In this document: one piece after another, positions 22,222 to 33,272 of the stretch
How the letters are laid out: each line of letters starts with the position of its first letter
How positions within the stretch are numbered: position 1 is the first letter of the stretch
Source of the DNA: Papio anubis
Taxonomy: Eukaryota > Chordata > Mammalia > Primates > Cercopithecidae
DNA: 64,000 nt
Reading direction: 5' to 3'
NCBI RefSeq assembly: GCF_008728515.1
Contig: NC_044978.1
Span: forward strand, 1,693,771-1,757,770
Translations under genes and position numbers: made by a program
The notes under the pieces: model-generated
The model's database searches: none
The model's input: the letters and a program-made list of their open reading frames with translations, nothing else
Told to the model about the DNA's origin: nothing

Positions 22222-22772
22222 TCAGACGTGGCTGTTGAGTGAGCAGATGGTGAGAGGGTCTGTGTTTGTCCCCTCATTTGGGAGGCAGGGGGAAAAGATA
22301 GGCCTGAGAGCCTCTTGGAAAGAAGCCGGCGGGAAGCTGTAGATGAGGGACTCATCCGTCCCGTTGTAGAATGCTATATGTCCAGACTCATAGTCCAGGA
22401 AGACACCAACCTTACACACAGGCTCTCTGACGTGCTGACCCTTCAGAGGGGACGAGACCCAGAGGCTGTAATCGTCTCCGATTTTTAAACCGATCAGTGA
22501 GAACAGGTCCCCGGGCGGCTTGGGGAGGTTCCCCTTTCGGCTCACCGAGTCCTTGCAGATGCCCACTTCCCACTCCGTCTTGTTTCCCACCTCCACCTCC
22601 CAGTAGTGTCTCCCACTGGTGAAGATCTGAGCGCCCAGCACGGTCGCAGACTGGTCAAATCTCTCCGGGTTGTCGGGTAGCTGCTGTCTGCTTCCCCCGT
22701 ATTTCACACTCTTCAGATCCTCAGACAACACGAGATAAGCATTGGCTGTGGCTGGGTCCAGCGTTATCTCCG
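22222..22772 (-). CDS. TRIML1: TRIML1 coding exon 6 (PRY-SPRY)
   Basis: 551 nt, residues 286-468 plus stop. PRY motif LDPATANAYLVLSEDLKSV, then SPRY with GRHYWEVEVG, WEVGICKDSV and VGVFLDYESG. Ends in LTICSLNSHV. Acceptor CCTCTTGCAG|CGG. The domain mediates ligand or target recognition in TRIM proteins. Confidence 0.96.
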
Positions 22773-25700
22773 CTGCAAGAGGAGGAAGGAAGAAATTTCC
22801 CTTGGGCATGCTTGAAAAACCTCTTACATATGTGAGATTTACGTTGAATTCTTAGTATTTAGTCCTGGTTTTTTAAATCTAATTTAGGGCCGAGCGCAGT
22901 GGCTCACGCCTGTAATGCAGCACTTTGGAAGGACGAGCGGGGCAGATCACAAGATCGGGAGTTCGAGACCAGCCTGGCCAACATGGTGAAACCCCATCTC
23001 TACTAAAAATACAAAACATAGCCAGGCGTGGTGGCGTGTGCCTGTAATCCCAGCTACTCAGGAGGCTGAGGCATGAGAATTGCTTGAACCCAGGAGGTGG
23101 AGGCTGCAGTGAGCCAAGATTACATCACTGCACTCCAACCTGGGTGACAGAGCAAGACTCAGCCTCAAAAAAAAAAAAAAAGTATTTGGTTTAGAACAAA
23201 ATTTCTGAGTTCCTCTTTCACTGTTCCACAACACATATCACATATCATGAAGCTCCAAATGGAGAGAGAGAAGAGCCTCGTGGAGAAGGAGCTTTGGCCT
23301 GCCTGGGGTGGGGAGGAGAATCCCTGTGAGGGAATGGACGTTGCTCTGTTTACAGGACATCTTTAGAGCTCTGAACTGTGTATCCACACAGGGATACCCT
23401 TGGTGGTTTGCCTTCATATTAGCCATGGTAGGTTCTGGTTCTTTAATTTGGGTGGGAGAGAAAATAGCACTTACCTTTGGCTGAACTTCTAATGTGCCCA
23501 ACATTTTCTATACATTATCTCATTTAATCACTGCAAGCATTCTTTTATCATTTTTACAAAACAGAAAACAGGTTCACGAAGGTTAGGAAACTTCACCAAG
23601 ATTACACAGTTACTGAGTGTTCGAATCACAATCCCTAACCAGCTTTTTTCATTACGTCATGACAAGTACAGCTTCCTGTGAGTTCAGTGCAGCACCCGGG
23701 GACCACCTGATGAAGCACACACACACTGTGAACCGACAGTCACATACGGGGCCTCCTTTTTTTTTTTTTTTTTCTGAGACAGAGTTTCACTCTTGTTGCT
23801 CAGGTCGGAGTGCAGTGGTACGATTTTGACTCACTGCAACCTCCACCTCCCAGATTTAAGCAATTCTCCTGCCTCAGCCTCCCGAGTAGCTGGGATTACA
23901 AGTGTCCGCCACCACGCCTGGCTAGTTTTTTTGTATTTTTAGTAGAGATGGGGTTTCATCATCCTGGCCAGGCTGGTCTCAAACTCCCGACCTCGGGTGA
24001 CCCACCCACCTCAGCCTCCCAAAGTGCTGGGGTTACCGGGCTACTGTGCCTGGTCAAGGACTCCAACTTTTACTCATTGTCCAGACATGATCAGGTGCCC
24101 CAATCATTCCTTTTTTTTTTTTTTTTTTTTGAGACGGAGATTCTCTCTTGTTGCCCAGGCTGGAGTGCAGTGGTGCAATCTTGGCTCACTGCAACCTCTG
24201 CCTCCCGGATTCAAGTGATTCTCCTGCCTAGGACTCCCGAGTAGCTGGGATTACAGACGCCCACCATCACACAAACCTAATTTTTTTTGTATTTTTAGTA
24301 GAGACGTGGTTTTGCCATGTTGGCCAGGCTGGTCTCGAACTCCTGGCCTCAAGAGATCCGCCCTCCTTGGCCTCCCAAAGTGCTGGGATTACAAGCGTGA
24401 GCCACTGCACCCGGCCCCACTCATACCATTTCATGCTTTTATGTATATACCAGATCCCACCATAACTAATTATCTGTGTGATTAATGCCTGTCTCCTCAA
24501 TTTCATTGAAAATTCTACAAAAGCAAAGGCAAAATTTGCCTTATTTATCATTGTAAGTAAGTGCACAGCCCAACAGCACAGTGCCGGGCCCATGGCAGGG
24601 GTTTATTCAACACTCTGGAGTTCAAAGCTCATTAGACCTTCCTCTGAGGGTCAGATTGTCCCCAAGATAAAAGCTGAGAACTAATCCTGACGTCTCTGGG
24701 TGTTAGCCAGACTAAACATCTGGAGCATTCTACAAGGACAGTTCGTTGAATGCGCCCTTGCTGGGATTGTAGAATTTAAGTCAGCTTTTATCCTAACGGG
24801 AACAGAGCTAGAAACGTAGACACCCCTGCATGAGAGGGTGTGTCTGCATGTGCAAGGTGGGGATGGAAACAACAATGACAAAACCAACAAAGAAAGGACC
24901 AGGATTGGCCGGGCGTGGTGGCTCAAGCCTGTAATCCCAGCACTTTGGGAGGCCGAGGCAGGCGGATCATGAGGTCAGGAGATGGAGACCATCCTGGCTA
25001 CCACGGTGAAACTCCATCTCTACTAAAAATACAAAAAACTAGCCGGGCGAGGTGGCGAGCACCTGTAGTCCCAGCTACTCGGGAGGCTGAGGAGGAGAAT
25101 GGCGTGAACTCAGGAGGCAGAGCTTGCAGTGAGCGGAGATGGGGCCACCGCACTCCAGCCTGGGTGACAAAGTGAGACTCCATCTCAGAAAAAAAAAAAA
25201 CAAAAAGGGAAGGACCGGACTTCTTACACAGAAAAAGAAGCCAGACAAAGCCTGAGTCAAGTCTCACTGCTTCTCTCTGCCCACGCTCAGAGACGGTCTG
25301 TGGCCCCAGCCCTCCCTGATGTTCCTTGCTGGCCCAGATTCCTTAACCAGGAGCCTAGTGTCAGACAGTGAATGACACTGGCAGAACGACTGCTGAAGTT
25401 AATTCTACGAGCCCCGGAGGGGTAACACATCAGGCTGACTTACTGCTGAATTTTCTTAGCATTTCCTTCATTCCCGTGATGCGGCACAGACTCAGCTCTG
25501 TGGTGGTGGCCTCTGGACACTGAAGCAAGAGTGGCTCGCTCCTGCAAGACAGCAGACAAGTTCACTCCTCAGCACAGACCGCGTGACCTGCTCCCGCTGG
25601 AGAGTCCACCTCATTTCTCCCCCAGCAACAGCGCAGACCTCCGCTCCCCACTCCAAACCGGCCATCAGCACCCCTTCCCCACAGCTTGCATAACTGAACA

Positions 25701-28700
25701 CAGAATGAAAGCCTACCTTTCCAGGGCTCCTCTCACCTCCTAAGGGTAAAAAAGAAAGAAGTTAGCACTGTGCGCTCCGATCATAACACAGACGAAATTC
25801 ATGTTGCATGCAGTCCTTGCACAGCTCACAGAATCTGCTTCCCATGAGGCACGCCACGAGTGGGAGCACACAGAGCACAGAAAAGGGGTGTGCCGTGGTG
25901 AACACAGGATGTTCCTCACAATGACTAGAGAATACTCGGTCCTTTTCTTTTTCTCGTGTCATCAGTTTGTCCAGGGAACCCGTTCTGCAAACAAGCCAAC
26001 TTGCTGGTCTCATTGACCATCCAGTGAGAGACAGAGATAACAAAGGAAAATGGGCTGGTGACAACTGAGGCTAACCAAGCCTGTGTCGGGTCGGGCTGCT
26101 GTGTTTGGAAGGCCCTCAATTAAATAGTAGCATTCTGTGGAACCAGTCTACAAACAGACCTGAAGCTGGGGTTGGATCACGTGGCTTATGTTTAAGAAAG
26201 TCCATGGCTGGGCGCGGTGGCTCATGCCTGTCATCCCAGCACTTTGGGAGGCCGAGGTGGGTGGATCACAAGGTCAAGAGATCGAGACCATCCTGGCCAA
26301 CATTGTGAAACCCCGTCTCTACCAAAAATACAAAAATTAGCCGGGCGTGGTGGCGCACGCCTGTAATCCCAGTCACTCAGGAGGCTGAGGCAGGAGACTC
26401 GCTTGAACCCAGGAGGCATAGGGTTCAGTGAGCCAAGACTGCACCACTGCACTCCAGCCTAGGTGACAGTGTGAGACTCTGTCTCAGAAACAAACAAAAA
26501 AAAAAGAAGGTCCTGAAGAATGCAGTAGCCTAGAAAGACAGTAGACCAAAGGTGGTGAGAAATAGGAGCCCCCTGCACGGAACAGTGGGGCTCTCCCATC
26601 TATTAACTATCAGGCGGGCAGATCGCCCGAGTACCACAGGTGTGAATAATTAAATCAGTGCTGCTGTTAACCCATCCTGTAGATGACAGTCATCTAGACC
26701 TAGAGTTCATATCATAATGGTACTTATCGTCATCAGGTCTTTGTGAAGATTAAATTTAATCTGCCCAGCACATAGTAAATACACATTAATAAACTAGAAA
26801 AACAATTAACAAAGCTGAGGTTGCAGAGAGGCAAGTACAGAAGAAATTGAACCCACCGTCAGGCTTGTTTGGGATAAGCATTCCTCTGGATTTTTTTTTT
26901 CTCTCTCTCTTCTATAAGGCTTTATTGACATACAGAATGTCGATTCTTCAGGAAAACTACTTTTGGACCAGAACTTAGTTTTTAAGATGAATAAAGAAAA
27001 CATTATTTCCTATGGCTTGAAGTGCTATGAGTTACTATAATTTTTCCTATGACTCTTGTGAATGTTACCCTCACCTCAAGAGATTCTAAAGCCGAGCTTT
27101 GACTGGAGGACTCCATCTGTCCGATCATTTTGCTCAGGCCTCTGATTTGCTGGGTCAATTTGATCTCGTTGTTCCTCAGTTTCCTCATGTTCTCTCTCTC
27201 TTCCTGTTCTAGTAGCTGGAGTTGCAGCTGCTCCTCTTCCTTCAGGAACTGGTGCATTTTCATGTATTCTGACACAACAACCTGTTTGCAAGTCTTTGTT
27301 TCTTCCTGCCAACACACACACACACACGAGATAAAGTTAGTAAGAGAAATGTCCCTGTCTGTAGATGTTTAATCCTTACAAGTCCTAGAGTTTCTTTTTC
27401 TTTCTTTTTTTTGAGACAGAGTCTCGCTCTGTCCCCCAGGCTGGAGTGCAGTGGCGCAATCTCGGTTCACTGCAAGCTCCGCCTCCTGGGTTCCCGCCAT
27501 TCTCCTGCCTCAGCCTCCCAAGCACCTGGGACTACAGGTGCCCACCACCAGGCCCGGCTATTTTTTGTATTTTTAGTAAAGACAGGGTTTCACCATGTTG
27601 GCCAGGATTTTCTCAGTGTCTTGACCTGGTGACCCACCGTCCTTGGCCCCCCAAAGTGCTGGGATTACAGATGTGAGCCACCGCGCCTGGCCAAGTCCTA
27701 GAGTTTCATGGCAGCAGTTACTGAAACCCAACATATAACACATATATTCTATTGATGCACTCCATCTAGAGGCTGATGTTTTCAGAGGTGTGTGCACTGT
27801 AGACACAATAGTGAACAAAACCCAAATCTCCATTCCCAGGAGGCTGTCGTTCTAGTGGAGAAAACCGAAAACGAGTAAGAAGTATGACAGGTAGTGATCA
27901 GGACTAGGATACAAATAAAACAAAATTAAGAAAAATTATGAAAAATGCGTTTTCATTTATTCAGTAAATATTTATTCAGTGAAAATAGGTGTCAGATAAC
28001 CATAAAGGAATATAAATATATACGGCAAACATTCTCACTGAAGAATTAGAAGTCTATGGCCAAGCACGGTGGCTGGCGCCTGGAATCCCAGCACTTTGGG
28101 AGACCGAGACACGTGGATCACCTGAGGTCAGGAGTTCGAGATCAGCCTGGCTAACATGGTAAAAACCTATCTCTACAAACATGCAACGCTAGCTGGGCGT
28201 GGTGGCACACGCCTGTCATCCCAGCTACTTGGAAGGCTAAGGCAGGAGAATCGCTTGAACCTGGGAGGTGGCGGTTGCAGTGAGCCGGGATCGCACCACT
28301 GCACTCCAGCCTGGGCGACAGTGAAACTCCATCTCCAAAAAAAAAAAAAAAAAAAAATGAATTCAAATGCTTTGACTGCCGCAGAGCTCAAATCCACGTC
28401 TGTGACCAACCTTGAGGACTTATCAGGTCTCATCTAAACCACTATTTTGCTTTTATATATCTTTCTCTTTATTTCTTTTTAATTTGCATTTTTCCCTCAG
28501 TGCTTTTGAGATATTTGTTTTTTAAATTGCTTTCCGTCTTCTGTTATGTGTCTGTAAGTATCACTTATGTTTTAAATAATTCTATGAGAGCCATCATAGA
28601 GGAGGCCACGGCACTGTCTAGCTGCACAAAGGAGTCTGCCCAGAGCGGGGGAACTGGAGCTGAGCCTTGAGATTCCAACGAAGACAGTCAGAAGGCGGCA

Positions 28701-29908
28701 GTCCAGTGTAAGGAAACTACATATCTTAGGGGTGAGACTGGAAACATGTGTCTTTTTTTTTTTTCCTGAAATTTCACTAAATTTCCCTTTAGTCCCCCTC
28801 ATGGGGTCATATACAAGCACCAAAAGTCAGACAGACACCGACCTGGCACAGTTTCACTCTCTCCTTCTCGTGGGTTAGTACAGCCTGAGCTTCCTTTCTC
28901 CTTATACACAAAAGATTCAGGATTTCCTGAAGTTTCTCCTGCAATAGAAACAAACCCTTTGTGGCAAATGAGCAGAGTACTGGGTCATGAAGTGGCTTTG
29001 AAGACCGGTAACAGCACAGTACTAGGCCTCTGAAACAAAGGGCAGGCCGGGCGCGGTGGCTCACGCCCGTAATCACAGCCCTTCGGGAGGCCGAGGCAGG
29101 CAGATCACTTGAGGTCAGTAGTTCAAGGCCAGCCTGGCCAACATGGTGAAACCCCATCTCTATTAAAAATACAAAAAATTAGCCAGGCATGGTGGCGGGC
29201 GCCTGTAGTCCCAGCTACTTGGGAGGCTGAGACAGGAGAATCGCTTGAACCCAGGAGGCGGAGGTTGCAGTGAGCCGAGATCACGCCACTTCTCGCCAGC
29301 CTGGGCGACAGAGCATCTCAAAAAAAAAAAAAAAGACAGAAAGAAAATAAAAGAAAAGGGGGGTGTAAGCGGGACTCACACTGGTTTGTGATGTGGTGCT
29401 CAGATGGGCACTCCTGACTGTCCCCCATAGAGGACGTTAGGAAAGCTAACGGGGGGAGCCTGTGATGAGTCCTGGGGTTCACGCTGAGCAGCTGTCTTAC
29501 CCTGTGATGCTCCTCAGCCTCGCTGGAGAGGTGCACTCTGTTTACACCATGGCTCTGGACTGCGAAGACGCTTCCACCCTGCTCGTCATCAGAGAGCGCC
29601 TTGGCAGCAGCAGGCATCCTCCCGTAGCTGCTCTGCTCATCCTCGCTCTGCAGCACCTGGGACCGCAGCTGCCTGGCGATGCTGGCCAGTCTCCCCAGAC
29701 GCTCGTTCGGCTGGAAATGCGGGCCCTCCAAGGTCCTCCAGCACTCAGGACAAGATAAAGGTGTGTTATGTTCCTCCCAGCTCCGGAGGAGACACACCAG
29801 ACAAAAGCTGTGCCCACACTCGGTGGTCACTGGGCTGCTAAAATAGTCCAAGCAGATGAAACAGGTGAGTTCTTCCCTGAGATTCTCCATCAAATCTGCT
29901 GTAGACAT
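22222..29908 (-). CDS. TRIML1: TRIML1, tripartite motif family-like 1, complete six-exon gene
   Basis: Six exons (29501-29908, 28843-28938, 27075-27305, 25717-25739, 25444-25541, 22222-22772) join in frame to 468 codons, the length I recall for human TRIML1. Domains: C3HC4 RING at residues 16-56 (C16, C19, C31, H33, C36, C39, C53, C56), an acidic linker, coiled coil at about 137-245, and PRY-SPRY at about 286-468 with LDP, WEVEVG and LDYE motifs. No B-box is visible, which is why the gene is called TRIM-like. RING proteins of this family act as E3 ubiquitin ligases. TRIML1 has been linked to germ line and early embryo, with a role in mouse preimplantation development. No stop or frameshift was found. 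Start: MSTADL (29906-29908) matches the family; an in-frame Met 6 codons upstream (29926) is possible. A CACGTG E-box lies 84 bp upstream. All introns are GT-AG. Confidence 0.96.
22888..23181 (+). mobile_element. Alu SINE in TRIML1 intron 5
   Basis: GGCCGAGCGCAGTGGCTCACGC start, 17-bp A tail. About 115 bp from the exon 6 acceptor and antisense to the transcript. Confidence 0.93.
23500..23650 (+). mobile_element. MIR SINE in TRIML1 intron 5
   Basis: ACATTATCTCATTTAATCAC ... CAGAAAACAGGTTCACGAAG ... TACACAGTTACTGAGTG follows MIR order. Diverged, as expected for this age. Confidence 0.7.
23757..24055 (-). mobile_element. Alu SINE in TRIML1 intron 5
   Basis: Poly(T), GAGACAGAGTTTCACTCTTG, degraded end GGGCTACTGTGCCTGGTC. 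Confidence 0.92.
24111..24416 (-). mobile_element. Alu SINE in TRIML1 intron 5
   Basis: Poly(T), GAGACGGAGATTCTCTCTTG, end CCACTGCACCCGGCC. Sense to the transcript. Confidence 0.94.
24417..24906. other. TRIML1 intron 5, unique part
   Basis: A frame at 24478-24684 has no family resemblance. No exon called. Confidence 0.45.
24907..25206 (+). mobile_element. AluY, AluYRa-like, in TRIML1 intron 5
   Basis: GGTGGCTCAAGCCTG and CTAGCCGGGCGAGGTGGC mark the monkey subfamily. 13-bp A tail. Confidence 0.93.
25207..25443. other. TRIML1 intron 5, unique part
   Basis: Intron directly after exon 5. Nothing else recognised. Confidence 0.5.
25444..25541 (-). CDS. TRIML1: TRIML1 coding exon 5 (98 nt)
   Basis: Completes the split Arg codon and encodes SEPLLLQCPEATTTELSLCR then ITGMKEMLRKFS, the linker between coiled coil and PRY. 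Acceptor CTGTCTTGCAG|GAG, donor AGCA|GTAAGT. Confidence 0.93.
25717..25739 (-). CDS. TRIML1: TRIML1 coding exon 4 (23-nt micro-exon)
   Basis: Encodes EVRGALE plus two bases of the next codon (Arg). The 23-nt size is characteristic of TRIM genes. Acceptor CCCTTAG|GAG, donor AAAG|GTAGGC. It is too short for an ORF scan and was found by continuing the reading frame. Confidence 0.93.
25740..26205. other. TRIML1 intron 3, unique part
   Basis: No additional exon recognised. The 3' splice site of this intron (TTTTTTACCCTTAG) borders exon 4 at 25739. Confidence 0.5.
26206..26505 (+). mobile_element. Alu SINE (Y/S-type) in TRIML1 intron 3
   Basis: GGCTGGGCGCGGTGGCTCATGC start. TSD AAGAAAGTCC / AAGAAGGTCC. 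Confidence 0.94.
26690..26800 (-). mobile_element. MIR-like fragment in TRIML1 intron 3
   Basis: TTTGTGAAGATTAAATTTAATCTGCCCAGCACATAGTAAATAC-like order resembles the reversed MIR 3' region (GAGGATTAAATG ... GGCACATAGTAAG). Confidence 0.5.
27075..27305 (-). CDS. TRIML1: TRIML1 coding exon 3 (231 nt, coiled coil)
   Basis: Residues 169-245, EETKTCKQVV ... SALESLE, rich in Leu/Glu/Gln/Lys heptads, the main coiled coil for dimerisation. 231 nt is the standard TRIM third exon. Acceptor GGCAG|GAA, donor GAG|GTGAGG. Confidence 0.95.
27311..27327 (-). repeat. (GT)n at the TRIML1 intron 2 acceptor
   Basis: (AC)8 on the plus strand, (GT)n on the transcript strand. It ends 5 bp before the exon 3 boundary and takes the place of the polypyrimidine tract: GTGTGTGTTGGCAG|GAA. 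Confidence 0.93.
27390..27692 (-). mobile_element. Alu SINE (Y-like) in TRIML1 intron 2
   Basis: Poly(T) to CCACCGCGCCTGGCC. Perfect 15-bp TSD AAGTCCTAGAGTTTC on both sides (27375 and 27693), so a fairly young insertion. Confidence 0.95.
27693..28057. other. TRIML1 intron 2, unique part between two Alus
   Basis: AT-rich intronic sequence separating the inverted Alu pair. No exon or repeat recognised. Confidence 0.45.
28058..28358 (+). mobile_element. Alu SINE in TRIML1 intron 2
   Basis: GGCCAAGCACGGTGGCTGGCGCC start, 22-bp A tail. Opposite orientation to the Alu at 27390-27692 in the same intron. Confidence 0.93.
28359..28842. other. TRIML1 intron 2, unique part
   Basis: AT-rich intronic sequence with no further exon or repeat that I recognise. 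Confidence 0.45.
28843..28938 (-). CDS. TRIML1: TRIML1 coding exon 2 (96 nt)
   Basis: Residues 137-168, EKLQEILNLL ... KERVKLCQ, the start of the coiled coil. The 96-nt length is the conserved second-exon size of TRIM genes. Acceptor TTGCAG|GAG. The donor CAG|GTCGGT is weaker than consensus. Confidence 0.95.
29045..29334 (+). mobile_element. Alu SINE in TRIML1 intron 1
   Basis: GGCCGGGCGCGGTGGCTCACGC start, 15-bp A tail. Antisense to the transcript and about 165 bp from the exon 1 donor. Confidence 0.93.
29501..29908 (-). CDS. TRIML1: TRIML1 coding exon 1 (RING domain)
   Basis: 408 nt, residues 1-136, from MSTADLMENL to SSEAEEHHR. It contains the whole RING, with all eight zinc ligands intact. 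Donor CAGG|GTAAGA at 29500-29499. 29909-29950 upstream is presumed 5' UTR. Confidence 0.96.
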
Positions 29909-29949
29909 TTTCTCGAGGCTGGACATGGGGCAAGGTCACCTCTGTTCTG

Positions 29950-31561
29950 GGACTAGCAAAGCCCTCCCTACAGTTGCACAGTTTTGAGTAACACGTGGGT
30001 GACCTGTTGCTATGTTGTTATTACAAGAAACCCTTACCTCTTCTGTGCCTGATTTCCCCAGCTGACATCCACTGTCCAACACAAAGCCAATTATGACTTA
30101 ATGTGGAACTCCTGTGCACTGGGCTCCTCACCAGCCCCAAACTTGGAGACTCATCTCTGTGCAAAGCACACATGCTAGAGGCTGAGGGCTCTGGCTTCTA
30201 ACAGGATTACCATTTCGAGAATTGGTTATTGTCCATAAACAGCACTGTGGAACCATGTGAACGTGTGGGTTTTGGGCTGGAAGTCTGGGTGATTTGGTGT
30301 AAACCAGTAAAGAGACTTGAGTTTTGATGATCTCTAATAATATCTGAATTGGAAATTTGGTCCAAATCTTTTGGGAAACTCCGCTAATAAAACCTAGTTT
30401 TGAACTGAAAGAAGAAAACTGTAATACATCGTCCTTTTCTCATTCGCCCTTTGTTCTGCTTGACCAAAGCGTAAGTTTTCTGGTCCTTTATTGGGTACTG
30501 TGTACTTTTATTTAATTTTATTCATCCCAACAAAATGAGAACTCTTCCACTGGAGTAGTCCTTGGTGTTAGAAGCACCACGGATGGCCAGAGCTGTGTTT
30601 CTTATTCTTCGCGGCAGACCCTAGTCCTCACCCACCTGCCACCATGGAAAGCATCTAAAATGACATTGTAATTGGAAGTTGCCTCAAGAGGCTATCCCAC
30701 TATGGAGCAGATGGAAAGAATGACACTTTAGCATGAATGTAATTTTGCTCACTTATTTTCACCCATTGAAAATTTCCAGACTAGGCCCTTTCAAATCCCT
30801 GATTCTCTATCAGTTCTTACTGGACAGAAATGAAGTGTGCAGACTTTTTTTTAAACCTATGAAAAAATAAATACCTAGTGTAGAGAATGTGCACAGTGAA
30901 CACCGAGATTGGGGCCAAATGCCACAGATTCACTGTGTCCCCTGCTCGGGAGTCAGCTCCCGTCCTGACCCGCCTTCCGCTCGCTGCACGCCGGGAAGTG
31001 GTGCCTCAAAAGCTGTTCCTCAAACGCTAGAGCGTTTGACCCCCCCACTCACCCATCACGCCGTGTTTCTGTTTCCGTCCCTCACTCTCCAGCTTGGCAA
31101 CCTTCGGGGGCGGGTCCGTTACTCAGGTTTTCCCATTCATTGGTTTCTCACTGTCAAGGCTCCGACGGCCGCTTCTCTTCCACTTACCTCCAAGAGGATG
31201 TTACATGTTTTCTTACCTTGAACTTTGGGAAAAAGGAGTTTTCTGGCTGAGAATGTTTTTTCCTCACCTTCCTTTCTCCGCGTCAAAACTCACCTTTCTG
31301 AAATCATTAATTCAAAATGTTTAAATCCTGTATACATCCTTCGTAAAGCATACGTGAGTTATTAGGATGAGAATTTAAACTATTTTAAAAAAAAAAACAG
31401 AGCGAAAGTTACACTACCGTAAAGAGGAAGGGAGGTGGCACCAGGGTGGTGTCGCGAAACCTCTACCGAGATAGCTTCCAGGATACTGACTTGTCACAGC
31501 TTCGGAATATTGCTACGAGTTAGTCTTAAGTAAGGCTTGCCAAAAAAAAAAAAAAAAAGTT
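29950..31561. other. Unique region upstream of TRIML1; no Alu for 1.6 kb
   Basis: Presumed TRIML1 5' flank and promoter side. No clear TATA box seen. A 20-bp palindrome with 9-bp arms (TCAAACGCT/AGCGTTTGA) lies at 31020-31039. A 110-codon plus frame (30889-31221) shows no domain. Confidence 0.45.
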
Positions 31562-31696
31562 GGCCGGGCGCGGTGGCTCACGTCTGTAATCCCAGCACTT
31601 TGGGAGGCCGAGGTGGGTGGATCACTCGTGGTCAGGAGTTCAAGACCAGCCTGGCCAACATGGTGAAACTCTGTATCTACTAGAAATATGAAAATT
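31562..31696 (+). mobile_element. Alu SINE, left part (interrupted)
   Basis: GGCCGGGCGCGGTGGCTCACGTC to CTAGAAATATGAAAATT. It continues after the inserted Alu at about 32007. Confidence 0.92.
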
Positions 31697-31697
31697 A

Positions 31698-31999
31698 GGC
31701 CGGGTGCTATGGCTCATGCCTGTAATCCCAGCACTTTGGGAGGCTGAGGCAAGCAGATCACTTGAGGTCAGGAGTTCGAGACCAGCCTGGCCAACATGGA
31801 GAAACCCTGTGTCTACTAAAAATACAAAACTGGCCAGGCGTGGTGGCGCATGCCTGTAATCCCAGCTAGTCAGGAGGCTGAGACAGAAGAATTGCTTGAA
31901 CCCAGGAGGCGGAGGTTGGGGTGAGGCAAGATTGCACCATTGCACTCCAGCCTGGGCAACAAAAGCGAAACTCTGTCTCAAAAGAAACAATTAAAAATT
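31698..31999 (+). mobile_element. Alu SINE inserted within another Alu
   Basis: GGCCGGGTGCTATGGCTCATGC to CTCAAAAGAAACAATT. GAAAATTA-like bases repeat at both junctions. Confidence 0.92.
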
Positions 32000-32006
32000 A
32001 AAATTA

Positions 32007-32172
32007 CCGGGTGTGGTGTCGCACACCTGTAATCCCAGCTACTTGGGAGGCTGAGGCAAGAGAATCACTTGAACCCAAGAGGTGGAGGTTGCAGTGAACC
32101 AAGATCCCGCCACTGCACTCCAGCTTGGGAGAGAGAGAAAGACTCCATCTCAAAGAAGGAAAAAAAAAAAGT
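32007..32172 (+). mobile_element. Alu SINE, right part of the 31562 element
   Basis: Resumes ACCGGGTGTGGTGTCGCACAC in the linker and ends with an A tail after CTCAAAGAAGG. Confidence 0.92.
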
Positions 32173-33272
32173 CTACAATAACACTAACTACCACCACTAG
32201 AAAAAGAGTTTATGAACTAGCCAGCACCTCCATTCCGTGTGTTATTCCAACACAGCCCCAGGAGGAGTCTTTACCATTTACCGAAATTGTTAGAATAAGC
32301 CTCACAATGCAGTTACGGCACATCACAGAGCCGGTATTCCAATTTGGAATAGGGAAGCTGGCATAGTCTGTCTTCAAGTCACACCGATCTGATCCCTCCC
32401 GCTTCCCTCTTCTGGATAAATTGTTTATAAGCATCGTAACACAATGACCGTGTGCTATTCATTGGTGACTACAAGAACTCTTTGCACACGGCTCGATTTT
32501 TCTCTAAATGAGTTACAAATGAATAGAGGAACTATGTTATTATGGAATCATAGTCTTATATTTAGCTGGAAGTCAAGAGATCTTATAGTCCAACAACCTT
32601 CCACAGATGCTGAAGAAAACTGAGGCTCGAATAAATTGAATTCGTCCCCTGATACTTACTTACTACATAGGCCAGATTAGGACAGGAAACTGGAGTGCCT
32701 CCCTCCCAGTCTTTCTGTTTTGTCAACACACTATACTGCGTCTCACTGATTGACTGGTGAGTGGGTGAAAATTTCCAGTTTTCTCGATAAAATGAACATT
32801 GCCCAATTGCTGTCAGAAGGGAGTCAGACAGCTGTCACGATGGAGTGATGGTGCGACAGGCATCTGAAATCACTGGCCACATTCACTCTTGGGAAGGCAG
32901 ACTTCCTTACCGTCTTTCTAAATATATTACCTGGGCTTAATTCATGGATGAAATGCATTCACAGAGCAGACCAGCCTTCCCAAAATATATGACCCAGTCG
33001 CACTACCAGACACAGCTTCGGAGATCAACAACTCAAGTAGTTTCTTCTCTGGCTTTTTTCTCCTGAGAGGGTGACGCTAGGGGGACCCCAAGAGGGTCAC
33101 AGTCACAACTATCAACTATCACCCAGATGCCATCAGGGTTGGTACATGCAGAAAACAAGGAACTTTATAGATATAATTAGTAAGGGCTTATTTGTTGATG
33201 CGGCAGTGGACTAGATGGGAGCTTATTTGAAAAATACATTGCTTGAAAGCCTGGTTTTAAAAATAAAGTTAA
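32173..33272. other. Unique intergenic stretch
   Basis: Some MIR-like wording near 32590-32720 (GATGCTGAAGAAAACTGAGGC ... GACAGGAAACTGGAGTGCC), not certain. No gene. Confidence 0.4.

Noticed and set aside
29909..29926. Upstream Met (MSSLEK) as the TRIML1 start
   Set aside because: Possible, but the family start MSTADL gives exactly the expected 468 residues. The upstream Met is kept only as an alternative.
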